Position numbers and translations under genes: made by a program. Under the pieces are notes generated by a model. That model worked only from the letters and a program-made list of their open reading frames with translations. It was not told the DNA's origin and searched no databases. A DNA stretch of 64,000 bases from Nonomuraea aurantiaca (lineage in GTDB: Bacteria > Actinomycetota > Actinomycetes > Streptosporangiales > Streptosporangiaceae): assembly GCF_020215705.1 (NCBI RefSeq), contig NZ_JAIWNB010000001.1, forward strand, positions 186,001-250,000, read 5' to 3'. Shown in pieces: positions 23,364 to 32,071 of this stretch (the stretch's first letter is position 1; every line of letters starts with the position of its first letter).

Positions 23364-24893
23364 TCAATCACGGCGCAGCAGCGTGGCCACGGCGACGGCG
23401 GTCAGGCTGAGCAGGACGACGCTCACGACGACGGTCGTGTGCAGGGCATTGACGAAGGCCCACCGGGCGGCGTCGAGCAGCGCACCGCCGGCGCCACCGC
23501 CGACCTGGTCGGCCACGTGCGCGGCGCTGGCGAGAGACTGCCGGGCCTCGTCCATGCCACCGCCGGACACTCCGGGAACGGCGGGCAACGCGGGCGCGTA
23601 GGCGATCGTGGTGATCGTGCCGAGCACGGCGACCCCGAGCCCGGCGCCGAGCTCGTAGGCGGTCTCCTCGATGGCCGCCGCCCCGCCCGCCTGGGCCTCG
23701 GGCGCCGAGGACATGATCGTGTCGGACGCGGCCAGCAGCGCCACCTGCACGCCGAACCCGACGCCCACGAAGCAGACCGAGAGCATCACGGGATGCGCCT
23801 CGACACCCCAGGTGAGCGTGGGGGTGAGCGCGAGCGCGACGAGGCCGAGCCCGCCGCTCATGGTGGCGCGCAGGCCGATCCGGGGCAGCAGGTGCGCCGC
23901 GGCCAGCCCGCCGCAGATCGCCGAGATCACCAGCGGCAGCATCCGTACGGCCGCGAGCAGCGGACTGTCGCCGAGCACGAGCTGCAGGTATTGCGCCAGC
24001 ATGAGCTGCAGCCCCACCAGCGCGAACACGCCCAGCAGCACCCCGGCGACACCGGTGCCGAACTCCCGCCGCCGGAACAGCCCGACCTCCAGCAGCGGCG
24101 CGGCCAGCCGGAGCTGCCGCCGGACGAACCAGACGAGCAGCCCCGCCCCGGTGAGGAAGACCAGGACGGAGGCCCCGAACGGGATCAGGCTGCCCGCTCC
24201 CGCCTCCTTCAGCCCGAACGCCACCGCCAGGATGCCGAACACGGACAGCGCGGCGCTGAGACCGTCCCACGGCTGCCCGCCCCGGTGCCGCGACTCCGGC
24301 AGCAGCCGGGCGGCGGCGGGCAGCAGCACGAGCAGGATGGGCACGTTGATCAGGAAGACCGCGCCCCACCAGATGCCGACGAGCACCCCGCCGATCAACG
24401 GCCCCACGGCGGCGCCGGCCGCGGCGACCGCGCTCCAGACGCCCAGCGCGATGGCCCGCTCACGCCGGTCGGGGAAGACCTGGCGGATCAGCGACAGCGT
24501 GGCCGGCATGATCATCGCACCGCCCACCCCGAGCAGCGCCCTGGCCAGGATGAGGATCAGTGGCGTGGGAGAGAAGGCGGCGGCGGCCGAGGCCACGCCG
24601 AACAGCACGAAACCCGCCAGCACCAGCCGTTTGCGCCCGTAGCGGTCGCCGAGCGTGCCGAACAGGAGCAGCAGCGGCGCCACGACCAGCGAGTAGACGT
24701 CGATGATCCACAGCAGTTGCACCGAGGTCGGCTCCAGCGCCGCGGTGAGCGCGGGCACGGCGATGTGCAGGACGGTCGCGTCTACGGTGATCAGGAGCAG
24801 GCTCAGGCAGAGCAGCACCAGGATGGACCAGCGGTTGTCCCGATGTTCCTGAACCGCGCGCCGGAGGGCCGGGGCGGCCTGGGTGACGGTCAT
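23364..24893 (-). CDS. MFS transporter, DHA2 family (QacA/SmvA-like)
   Basis: 509 aa, 14 membrane segments. LITVDATVLHIAVPALTAAL (TM1, motif D1), GTLGDRYGRKRLVLAGFVLF (motif A), ARALLGVGGAMIMPATLSLI, SAVAAAGAAVGPLIGGVLVG (motif C) identify a multidrug-efflux antiporter of the QacA/SmvA type. A perfect 8-bp inverted repeat lies 29 bp upstream (24922-24948). No regulator gene is adjacent. DoxX follows in the same operon. Confidence 0.92.
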   Translation of the reverse strand: MTVTQAAPALRRAVQEHRDNRWSILVLLCLSLLLITVDATVLHIAVPALTAALEPTSVQLLWIIDVYSLVVAPLLLLFGTLGDRYGRKRLVLAGFVLFGVASAAAAFSPTPLILILARALLGVGGAMIMPATLSLIRQVFPDRRERAIALGVWSAVAAAGAAVGPLIGGVLVGIWWGAVFLINVPILLVLLPAAARLLPESRHRGGQPWDGLSAALSVFGILAVAFGLKEAGAGSLIPFGASVLVFLTGAGLLVWFVRRQLRLAAPLLEVGLFRRREFGTGVAGVLLGVFALVGLQLMLAQYLQLVLGDSPLLAAVRMLPLVISAICGGLAAAHLLPRIGLRATMSGGLGLVALALTPTLTWGVEAHPVMLSVCFVGVGFGVQVALLAASDTIMSSAPEAQAGGAAAIEETAYELGAGLGVAVLGTITTIAYAPALPAVPGVSGGGMDEARQSLASAAHVADQVGGGAGGALLDAARWAFVNALHTTVVVSVVLLSLTAVAVATLLRRD

Positions 24894-24921
24894 GGGGCCT
24901 CCTTGCAGGCCGATCCGATCT

Positions 24922-24948
24922 CACGCAAGGCCCACATGAACTTGCGTG
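24922..24948. promoter_or_regulatory. Operator-like inverted repeat upstream of MFS gene
   Basis: CACGCAAG (24922-24929) and CTTGCGTG (24941-24948), perfect, with an 11-nt gap, 29 bp before the MFS start. TetR-type repressors of such pumps bind sites like this, but none is encoded next door. Confidence 0.5.
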
Positions 24949-25010
24949 GCAGCTTAGGCCATGCCATCCGCTCGGGACAGCGGTATCGGCCGATCCACGG
25001 TCTGAGGCAC

Positions 25011-25022
25011 CTCTCTAGAGAG
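25011..25022. promoter_or_regulatory. 12-bp perfect palindrome upstream of TPR gene
   Basis: CTCTCTAGAGAG, 49 bp before the ATG of the TPR/membrane protein. Position and symmetry suggest a regulatory site; nothing more can be said. Confidence 0.35.
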
Positions 25023-25070
25023 ACACAGCCATATGTCCCGGCCTATCCATCTCTGTCCGGTCAGCCGATC

Positions 25071-26801
25071 ATGGGGTCCGTGGGGACCGCCGAAAGTGCC
25101 GACAGGACCGACAGATCCCCCCGCGAGTGGTGCGAAGAGGCGGTCACCAGACTGCGGGCGGGACGCCCCGAAGCCGCGCTGGAGGCCGCCCGCACGGCCG
25201 CCGACATGGACCCGGCCAACGAGTGGGCCTACCGCCTGATCAGCCTCGCGCTGGAACGCCAGGGCCGCGACGCCGACGCGGTCGCGCCCGCGGAGCACGC
25301 GGTGCGCCTCGCTCTGGGCTCCTGGCCGGCCCGGCTGCGCCTGGGCACCGCGCTGCGCCGCGTCCCCGGCCACTGGGAGGAGGCCGTCGAGCAGGCGGCG
25401 CTGGCCCGCGCGTACGCCCCCGAAGAGGCCGACCCCCACGTGCTCCGCGGCGACCAGGCGCTGCTCCGCGCCGAGCACGCGCCGGCCCGGCGCGCCTATC
25501 TGACCGCGCTCGACCGGGATCCCGCGCATCCGCAGGCCCGCGTCAACCTCGGATTGACGCTGCTGCGCTGGGACCGCCTCCCGGCCCACCGCGACCCCGC
25601 CTGGCCGATCGACCCGCGCGAGAGCGGCCGGGCCAGGCGGGCCCTGGAGGTCTGGTCGCGCCAGTCCCGCCTGCTGGTCGCGCTCGCCACGATCGCCATC
25701 GTCGTGGCCGCCCTGGCCTTCGACCGGGGCCCGGAGGGGCGGCTCGGCGGCCTCCTGGTGCTGATCCTGCTCGTCCCGATCACGCTCAGGCAGGTGCGCA
25801 GGGTGGGGGTGTGGTCCTACGTCCCCGCCATGCTCGGCCGTGACCCCTGGCTGGGCGCCGCCCTGGCCTCGGCCGTCGCGTCGGTGGCCGCGTTCGCGGG
25901 CTGGCTGACGATGGGCGCGCTGCCGGACCTGCCGTCGGCGTTCGACCCGGTGTGGGCCGGCCTGGCGGGCGTCGTGGTGCTCGGCTGGCCGGTGACGGCG
26001 GGCATGCGCGCGCTGGCCGAGCTCTGGCGGGGCAGCCCGATGCGGGCCCTGGCCCAGTTCGCCCGGGTGCCCGCCGAGCGCACGGCCAGGCGGAACACGG
26101 GGGTCACGCTCTGGATCGTGCTCGGCAGGACGTGGTCGGTGCTGGTGCCCCTGATGTGCGGGGCGCTGGCCGTGGATCCGCGGGCCGCCGTGCTCGCGGT
26201 GGTGGTGCCGTACCCGCTGCTGGCCTCCTACCGGCGGGTTCGCCCTCGCGAGGACAGATGGCTGCCGGTCGCGACCGGGCTGGTCGTGCTGGCATCCGTG
26301 GCCTGCGCGGCGGGCGGCCTGCTGGGGCTGGTCTGGGCCTGGCGGGCCGGGCTCGGCGCGCTGTGCGCGGCGGTGGCGGTGTTCGCGCTGCGCGCCGCGC
26401 GCGCCTGGTGGCGTGGTGGGCCGGGGCCGTGGCGCGCGTCACTGATCATGTGCGACCTGCCCACCGGCGACGCCCCGTCCGTCGCGCTCACTCCAGAGGT
26501 ACGCCAGGCGTTCGCCTACGCCAGGAGCGTCGTCCTGGCCTTCGGCGACTCCCTCGGCCCGCGCGTCGTGGGCACGGCGGCGACCGTCACCCCGTCGGGG
26601 GAGCTCAGACTGGTCGCCGAGACGCAGACTCGGGCGGCCGTCGAGGCGGATCCGCGGGTGGCGGTGTTCGCCGCCGATCCGCTGCAGCGCAGATATTGGG
26701 TGGAGGTGCGCGGGATCGCCGTGGCCGATTCGGACCTGCTGCGGATCACTCCCAAGCAGGTGCTCATGGGGGAGTTCCCTGGGCGGCACCAGCGGCGCTA
26801 G
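25071..26801 (+). CDS. TPR / multi-pass membrane / PPOX-like fusion protein
   Basis: 576 aa. Residues about 15-165 are TPR-like helical pairs (AVTRLRAGRPEAALEAARTA, YRLISLALERQGRDADAVAP, LRGDQALLRAEHAPARRAYL, PQARVNLGLTLLRWD). The middle, about 200-455, has eight or so membrane segments (LLVALATIAIVVAALAF, GLLVLILLVPITL, VLVPLMCGALAV). The last about 110 residues (FAYARSVVLAFGDSLGPRVV, GTAATVTPSGELRLVAETQT, VEADPRVAVFAADPLQRRYW, VEVRGIAV) look like a split-barrel PPOX flavin/F420 domain. ATG 25071 is the only good start, with no clear ribosome site. The haloalkane dehalogenase gene starts 15 bp later. Function unknown. Confidence 0.75.
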   Translation: MGSVGTAESADRTDRSPREWCEEAVTRLRAGRPEAALEAARTAADMDPANEWAYRLISLALERQGRDADAVAPAEHAVRLALGSWPARLRLGTALRRVPGHWEEAVEQAALARAYAPEEADPHVLRGDQALLRAEHAPARRAYLTALDRDPAHPQARVNLGLTLLRWDRLPAHRDPAWPIDPRESGRARRALEVWSRQSRLLVALATIAIVVAALAFDRGPEGRLGGLLVLILLVPITLRQVRRVGVWSYVPAMLGRDPWLGAALASAVASVAAFAGWLTMGALPDLPSAFDPVWAGLAGVVVLGWPVTAGMRALAELWRGSPMRALAQFARVPAERTARRNTGVTLWIVLGRTWSVLVPLMCGALAVDPRAAVLAVVVPYPLLASYRRVRPREDRWLPVATGLVVLASVACAAGGLLGLVWAWRAGLGALCAAVAVFALRAARAWWRGGPGPWRASLIMCDLPTGDAPSVALTPEVRQAFAYARSVVLAFGDSLGPRVVGTAATVTPSGELRLVAETQTRAAVEADPRVAVFAADPLQRRYWVEVRGIAVADSDLLRITPKQVLMGEFPGRHQRR

Positions 26802-26816
26802 CTAGAATATCGTTCT

Positions 26817-27713
26817 ATGCGGACCCTCCGTACCCCCGAAGAGCGTTTCGCCGACCTGCCCGATTTCCCCTACGAGCCGCGCTACGCCGAGGTGGCCGAC
26901 GGCCTGCGCATGGCCTACGTCGAGACGGGCCGCGCCGACGGGGCGCCGGTGGTGCTGCTGCACGGCGAGCCGACCTGGTCCTTCCTCTACCGGTACGTCA
27001 TGCGCGAGCTGGCGGCGGCCGGGCTGCGGGCCATCGCCGTCGACCTGGTGGGCTTCGGCCGCTCCGACAAGCCCGCCGAACGGGCCGACCACACCTACGC
27101 CAGGCACGTCGAGTGGACCCGCGAGCTGCTGTTCGACGCGCTCGGGCTGAGCGGCGTGACCATGGTCGGGCAGGACTGGGGCGGCCTGATCGGGTTGCGG
27201 ATCGCCGGTGAGCATCCGGAGCGCATCGCCAGGATCGTCGCGGCCAACACGGGCTTGCCGACGGGTGACAGTCCCATGCCCGAATTGTGGCATCGCTTCA
27301 GGGACGCGGTGATGAACGCTCCCGCGCTGGACATCGCCAGATTCGTCCAATCGGGCTGCAAGACTGAACTCTCCGCGGCCGTACGCGCCGCCTACGACGC
27401 CCCCTTCCCCGACGAGTCGTACAAGGCCGCCGCGAAGGCCATGCCGGGGCTCGTCCCGATCACTCCCGACGACCCCGCCGCGCCCGCCAACCGCGCCGCC
27501 TGGCAGGTCCTCACCACGCTCGATCGCCCCTTTTTGGTGGCATTCTCCGATGGAGATCCGATAACAGGGGGTATGGCGCCGATCCTCAAAGAGTCGATGG
27601 CGGGCGCCGCGGGACACGTTCATCCGGTGATCACGGGCGCCGGTCACTTCCTCCAGGAGGACGCGGGCAGCGAACTCGGCCGCCACATCGCGCGATTCGT
27701 CACCCTCACCTAG
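26817..27713 (+). CDS. Haloalkane dehalogenase
   Basis: 298 aa alpha/beta-hydrolase. The oxyanion motif HGEPTW is at 49-54, the nucleophile Asp120 in VGQDWGG followed by the halide-binding Trp121, a probable acid Asp in AFSDGDPIT near 245-247, and catalytic His277 in GAGHFLQEDAG. A nucleophile Asp instead of Ser, plus the Trp, is the hallmark of haloalkane dehalogenases (subfamily I layout). It would cut carbon-halogen bonds with water. It starts 15 bp after the TPR/PPOX gene. No dehalogenation pathway genes are nearby. Confidence 0.88.
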   Translation: MRTLRTPEERFADLPDFPYEPRYAEVADGLRMAYVETGRADGAPVVLLHGEPTWSFLYRYVMRELAAAGLRAIAVDLVGFGRSDKPAERADHTYARHVEWTRELLFDALGLSGVTMVGQDWGGLIGLRIAGEHPERIARIVAANTGLPTGDSPMPELWHRFRDAVMNAPALDIARFVQSGCKTELSAAVRAAYDAPFPDESYKAAAKAMPGLVPITPDDPAAPANRAAWQVLTTLDRPFLVAFSDGDPITGGMAPILKESMAGAAGHVHPVITGAGHFLQEDAGSELGRHIARFVTLT

Positions 27714-27774
27714 CGTGTCAGGTCCGCCCAATCGTCGGTCTGGTGCGGTATAACCAGGGGCGGACCGGGGAGGC

Positions 27775-30120
27775 GTGATGCGTGAGTCCGGCAGGGCCCA
27801 GGCCGCAGGGCGGACCGCGGCGCGGGATCTGTTTGAACAGGTGCGGCTGCGCTATTTCCACCTTCCCCCGGCCATGCGCCGGGTGATGCACGTGGTCGTG
27901 CTCATCGCCACCGTAGGCGTGGCCGCCGCGCTCGGCTGGGATCTGTTCAAGACCTTTCTCATCACCCTGCTGGTGCTCGCGTTCCTCGCGCTGACGCTGC
28001 GCTTCCCGCGCGCCGCCGCGACCGTGCTGGTGCTCGCCGGCTGGTGCGCGCTGCTGCCGGTGTTCTACCTGTGTTTCCCGCCGCCCTCACTGGCCCCCAC
28101 GCTGCTGATGGTGCTGGCCGTGCCCGTCGCCGCCGGCGCGCACCTGATCCGCTGGGTGACGCCGTGGCTGAGCGTGCTCATGGCGCTCGTCCCCGCCGGG
28201 GCGCTCGCCGCGGCCCTCTCGTTCGTCTCCGACGCCGCCGCGGTCTGGGTCGCCTACGGCGCCGCCGCCGCGGTCCTCGTCCAGCGCTTCATCGCCGCCC
28301 GCCGGGCCAGGAGCGCGCTGAGCGCCGAGGAGCAGGTCCGGGTCAGGGCCCGCGACGGCAGGCCGGAGGCGCCGCCCGAGAAGGCCGGCGGGCTGCCCGA
28401 CATCTCGGTCGAGGAGGCGCTGGCCGAGTTGGAGGGCATGATCGGGCTCGCCCCGGTCAAGGAGCAGGTCCGCTCGATCGCCGCCTCCATCGAGGCGTCC
28501 CGGCTGCGGGCCGAGGCCGGCTACAAGGCCGGCCGCCCGACCAGGCACCTGGTCTTCCTCGGTCCGCCGGGCACGGGCAAGACCAGCGTGGCCCGTACGG
28601 TGGCGAAGATCTTCTACGCGTTCGGCCTGCTCGACACCCCCTTCGTGGTCGAGGCGCAGCGGGCCGACCTGGTGGGGGAGTTCCTCGGCGCGACTGCCAT
28701 CAAGACCAACGAGCTGGTCGACCGGGCGCTGGGCGGCGTGCTGTTCATCGACGAGGCCTACGGGCTGATCAACTCCTCCGACGGCCAGCCCGACAGGTTC
28801 GGCGCCGAGGCCGTGCAGACGCTGCTCAAGCGGGCCGAGGACGACCGCGACCGGCTGATCATCATCCTGGCCGGCTACGAGCAGGAGATGACCTCGTTCC
28901 TGTCCAGCAATCCCGGCCTGGCCAGCAGGTTCGCCACCCGGGTGCGCTTCCCCAGCTACTCGCCCGGTGAGCTGTCGGAGATCACCGAGCTGCTCCAGCG
29001 GCACCGGGGCGACACGATGGCACCCGACGCGCGCGCCGCGCTGCTCGGCCTGTTCGAGGACGTCCATCGGCGCGGGCTGGTCGACGATCTGGGCAACGCC
29101 AGGTTCGTCCGCAGCCTCGTCGAGGCCGCGGCGACGGCCCGTGACGTGCGCGTCGTGGGCGCGGGCGGGACGCCGACCACCGAGGACCTCGTGACCACCA
29201 CGACCGCCGACGTGACCAAGGCGTTCGGCGAGCTGACCGCCCGCTTCCGCGGCTACGAGGACACGCCCACCATCGAGGAGGCGCTGGCCGACCTCGACCG
29301 GATGGCCGGGCTCGAGCCGGTCAAGCGGCAGGTGCACGCCATCGCCGCCCAGCTCCAGGTCGCCCGGATGCGGCAGGAGCGCGGGCTGCCCACGCCGCCG
29401 CAGATGCGTCACTTCGTGTTCGCCGGCCCGCCGGGCACCGGCAAGACCACCGTGGCCAGGGTCATCGGCCGCATCTTCGCCGCGCTCGGCCTGCTGGCCA
29501 GGCCCGACGTGGTCGAGGCGCAGCGGGCCGACCTGGTCGGCCAGCACCTCGGCGCGACCGCGATCAAGACCAACGAGCTGGTCGACCGGGCGCTGGGCGG
29601 CGTGCTGTTCGTCGACGAGGCCTACAGCCTGGTCAACCCCGGCTACTCCGGCGGCGACGCGTTCGGCGCCGAGGCCGTGCAGACGCTGCTCAAGCGGGCC
29701 GAGGACGACCGCGACCGGCTCGTCATCGTGCTGGCCGGCTACCAGCGCGAGATGGACACCTTCCTGGCCACCAACCCCGGCCTGGCCAGCCGGTTCAACC
29801 AGCGGGTCGCCTTCCCCAGCTACTCCGCGCGGGAGCTGTCCGAGATCGCGGTGCTGCTGGCCGACAAATCGGGCGATCGCTTCGACGAGGCGGCGCTGCG
29901 CGACCTCGACGAGGTCTTCGCCTGGGTCTGCGACGAACGGTTGATCGACGGGCTCGGCAACGGGCGCTTCGCCAGGTCGCTGTTCGAGCGCGCGGCCATG
30001 CGCCGCGATGTGCGGCTCGCCGCTCTGGCCGGGGGTGGCGGGTCGGCCAGCTCGGCCGAGCTGACGACTATCACCAGCGACGATGTCCGCATGGCCGTGG
30101 ACGAACTTTCCGGACGTTAA
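27775..30120 (+). CDS. Membrane-anchored double AAA ATPase (CbxX/CfqX, EccA-like)
   Basis: 781 aa. The first about 180 residues carry several membrane segments (RVMHVVVLIATVGVAAALGW, FLITLLVLAFLALTL, LLMVLAVPVAAGAHLI). Two CbxX-type AAA modules follow. Module 1: GPPGTGKT at about 263-270, Walker B LFIDEAYGL near 323. Module 2: GPPGTGKT at about 551-558, LFVDEAYSL near 611. The modules share long identities (VVEAQRADLVG, GATAIKTNELVDRALGGVLF, QTLLKRAEDDRDRL), which points to duplication. CbxX relatives include rubisco activase CbbX and the type VII secretion ATPase EccA; no ESX genes are visible here. GTG 27775 or ATG 27778. Confidence 0.88.
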   Translation: MMRESGRAQAAGRTAARDLFEQVRLRYFHLPPAMRRVMHVVVLIATVGVAAALGWDLFKTFLITLLVLAFLALTLRFPRAAATVLVLAGWCALLPVFYLCFPPPSLAPTLLMVLAVPVAAGAHLIRWVTPWLSVLMALVPAGALAAALSFVSDAAAVWVAYGAAAAVLVQRFIAARRARSALSAEEQVRVRARDGRPEAPPEKAGGLPDISVEEALAELEGMIGLAPVKEQVRSIAASIEASRLRAEAGYKAGRPTRHLVFLGPPGTGKTSVARTVAKIFYAFGLLDTPFVVEAQRADLVGEFLGATAIKTNELVDRALGGVLFIDEAYGLINSSDGQPDRFGAEAVQTLLKRAEDDRDRLIIILAGYEQEMTSFLSSNPGLASRFATRVRFPSYSPGELSEITELLQRHRGDTMAPDARAALLGLFEDVHRRGLVDDLGNARFVRSLVEAAATARDVRVVGAGGTPTTEDLVTTTTADVTKAFGELTARFRGYEDTPTIEEALADLDRMAGLEPVKRQVHAIAAQLQVARMRQERGLPTPPQMRHFVFAGPPGTGKTTVARVIGRIFAALGLLARPDVVEAQRADLVGQHLGATAIKTNELVDRALGGVLFVDEAYSLVNPGYSGGDAFGAEAVQTLLKRAEDDRDRLVIVLAGYQREMDTFLATNPGLASRFNQRVAFPSYSARELSEIAVLLADKSGDRFDEAALRDLDEVFAWVCDERLIDGLGNGRFARSLFERAAMRRDVRLAALAGGGGSASSAELTTITSDDVRMAVDELSGR

Positions 30121-30164
30121 GCAGACTGCAGTTTGGCAGTTCCGTGCGCCCCGATGCTCGCATG

Positions 30165-30184
30165 GTGTAGCAATATGACTACAC
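30165..30184. promoter_or_regulatory. Inverted repeat upstream of oligopeptide ABC operon
   Basis: GTGTAG (30165-30170) and CTACAC (30179-30184) with an 8-nt A/T-rich centre, 25 bp before the first permease start. Candidate operator. Confidence 0.4.
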
Positions 30185-30209
30185 ATCGTGCGCGCCGAAG
30201 GGGAGGGCG

Positions 30210-31196
30210 ATGGCGGGGTTCCTGGCCCGCAGGCTGCTCAACTATCTCGTGCTCGTGGCCGTCGCAGCCAGCCTCGCCTACATGCTCGCGGCCAGCGCCC
30301 TCGATCCGCGCTCCAACTACGCCGACCGGACCCCCAAGCCGCCGCCGGCCGTCGTGGACGCCCAGCTCACCGCGCTCAACCTCAACGACCACACGCCGCT
30401 GCTCCAGCGCTACGCGACGTGGGCGGGCGGCGTGGTGCAGGGCGACTTCGGCCGAACAGTCACCGGCTCGCCGGTCAACGAGGACCTCAAACGGCGCATG
30501 GGTGTCACCTTCCGGCTGGTGATGATCGGGCTGATCTTCGGCAGCCTGCTGGGGGTGCTCGTCGGGGCCGCCGCCGCGGTCAAGCAGTACGGGTGGTTCG
30601 ACCGGTTGTCGACAGGAGTGTCCTTCCTGGTGCTCGCGATGCCGGTGGTCGTGCTGGCCAACATGCTGATCCTGCTCGGCACCCTGGCCAACGAGCGGCT
30701 CTTCGGGCACCGGCTCTTCCTGGTCAGCGGCGAATACAGCGACGGGCTCGACACCGGCTTCTGGGGGACCGTGAGCGACCGGCTGCGGCACCTGATCCTG
30801 CCGACGATCTCGCTGTCGCTGGGGCTGGCCGCGGTCTTCAGCCGCTACCAGCGCAACACCATGCTCGACGTGCTCGGCGCCGACTTCGTCCGCACCGCCA
30901 TGGCCAAGGGGCTGAGCCGGAGCCAGGCGCTCATCCACCACGCCCTGCGCACCGCCCTGATCCCCGTCGCGACCTACTTCGCCTTCACCTTCGGCGCGCT
31001 GCTGACCGGCGCGACGTTCACCGAGAAGATCTTCGGCTGGCACGGGCTGGGCGAGCAACTGATCAACTCCATCTTCACCAACGACGTCAACACCGTGGCG
31101 GCCATCGCCGTCATCGCCGCGATCGCGGTGCTGTGCGCGTCGCTGGCGGCCGATCTGCTGCACGCCGCCCTCGACCCCCGGGTGAGGGCCGGATGA
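30210..31196 (+). CDS. Oligopeptide/dipeptide ABC transporter permease (DppB type)
   Basis: 328 aa. [20 protein letters not shown] opens the first membrane helix; the cytoplasmic EAA-type loop is [20 protein letters not shown] then [20 protein letters not shown], and [20 protein letters not shown] is a conserved DppB stretch. First gene of a four-gene operon; the stop overlaps the next ATG (ATGA). Ribosome site AAGGGGAGG. Imports peptides or a related compound. Confidence 0.92.
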   Translation: MAGFLARRLLNYLVLVAVAASLAYMLAASALDPRSNYADRTPKPPPAVVDAQLTALNLNDHTPLLQRYATWAGGVVQGDFGRTVTGSPVNEDLKRRMGVTFRLVMIGLIFGSLLGVLVGAAAAVKQYGWFDRLSTGVSFLVLAMPVVVLANMLILLGTLANERLFGHRLFLVSGEYSDGLDTGFWGTVSDRLRHLILPTISLSLGLAAVFSRYQRNTMLDVLGADFVRTAMAKGLSRSQALIHHALRTALIPVATYFAFTFGALLTGATFTEKIFGWHGLGEQLINSIFTNDVNTVAAIAVIAAIAVLCASLAADLLHAALDPRVRAG

Positions 31197-32071
31197 CGGC
31201 GCTGCTCGTCGGCAGGCGGGCTCCTTCGCGGCTGCGGGTGGTCGCCTGGCGGTTCTTCCAGTCGACGCAGGGGCGGATCGGCTTCGCCGTACTCGTGCTG
31301 CTGTTCCTGCTGGCCTTCGCCGGGCCGGCCCTCAGCCCGTGGTCCTACACCGACAAGGACTTCACCGCCTTCCTCAGCCCGCCGTCGGCCGAGCACTGGT
31401 TCGGCACGCTGCAGACCGGCGCCGACGTCTACGCGGTGACGCTGCGCGGCATGCGCAAGTCGCTGATCGTCGGGCTGCTGGCGGCGCTGGTGTCCACCGC
31501 GCTGGCCGCCGTCGTCGGGGCGTTCGCCGGCTACTTCTCCGGCTGGACCGACCGGACGCTCACCTGGGGCGCCGACCTGCTCCTGGTGCTGCCCGCGTTC
31601 CTGATCCTGGCCGTCATGTCGCCGCTGTTCGGGGCGGGGCAGTGGGTGCTGTTCGTGATCATGCTGGCGCTGTTCCTCTGGATGGTCACCTCGAAGATCG
31701 TCAGAGGGATGACGATCTCGCTGAAGCAGCGGGAGTTCATCCAGGCCGCCCGGTTCATGGGCGTCTCGCCGGTGCGCATCATCTTCCGGCACATCATCCC
31801 CAACCTGTCGTCGCTGCTGATCGTCGACGCCACCCTCAACGTCAGCGCGGCCATCCTCACCGAGACCTCGCTGTCCTACTTCGGCTTCGGCATCCAGCCG
31901 CCCGACGTCTCCTTCGGCACGCTCATCGCCGACGGCTCCCGGACCGCCCTCTACGCGCCGTGGACGTTCTGGTTCGTCGCCGGGCTGCTGGTGGTCACCG
32001 TGCTCGCGGTCAACCTCATCGGCGACGCGCTGCGCGACGCGTTCGACCCCGCCTCCCGGAGGCCGCGGTGA
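31193..32071 (+). CDS. Oligopeptide/dipeptide ABC transporter permease (DppC type)
   Basis: 292 aa. [20 protein letters not shown] and [20 protein letters not shown] are the usual DppC N-terminal signature; the EAA loop is [20 protein letters not shown], followed by [20 protein letters not shown] and [20 protein letters not shown]. Start ATG 31193 overlaps the preceding stop; its own stop overlaps the GTG of the ATPase. Pairs with the upstream permease. Confidence 0.93.
   Translation: MTALLVGRRAPSRLRVVAWRFFQSTQGRIGFAVLVLLFLLAFAGPALSPWSYTDKDFTAFLSPPSAEHWFGTLQTGADVYAVTLRGMRKSLIVGLLAALVSTALAAVVGAFAGYFSGWTDRTLTWGADLLLVLPAFLILAVMSPLFGAGQWVLFVIMLALFLWMVTSKIVRGMTISLKQREFIQAARFMGVSPVRIIFRHIIPNLSSLLIVDATLNVSAAILTETSLSYFGFGIQPPDVSFGTLIADGSRTALYAPWTFWFVAGLLVVTVLAVNLIGDALRDAFDPASRRPR

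Noticed and set aside
23331..25070. 580-codon in-frame extension before the TPR/PPOX gene
   Set aside because: It runs through the opposite-strand MFS gene and has no homology; the gene is taken to start at 25071.
27775..30120. Type VII (ESX) secretion locus
   Set aside because: Only an EccA-like ATPase is present; no EccB-E, EsxA/B, or mycosin genes.
28087..30186. 699-codon minus-strand frame
   Set aside because: Opposite of the double-AAA gene; even its internal repeats mirror the two AAA modules.
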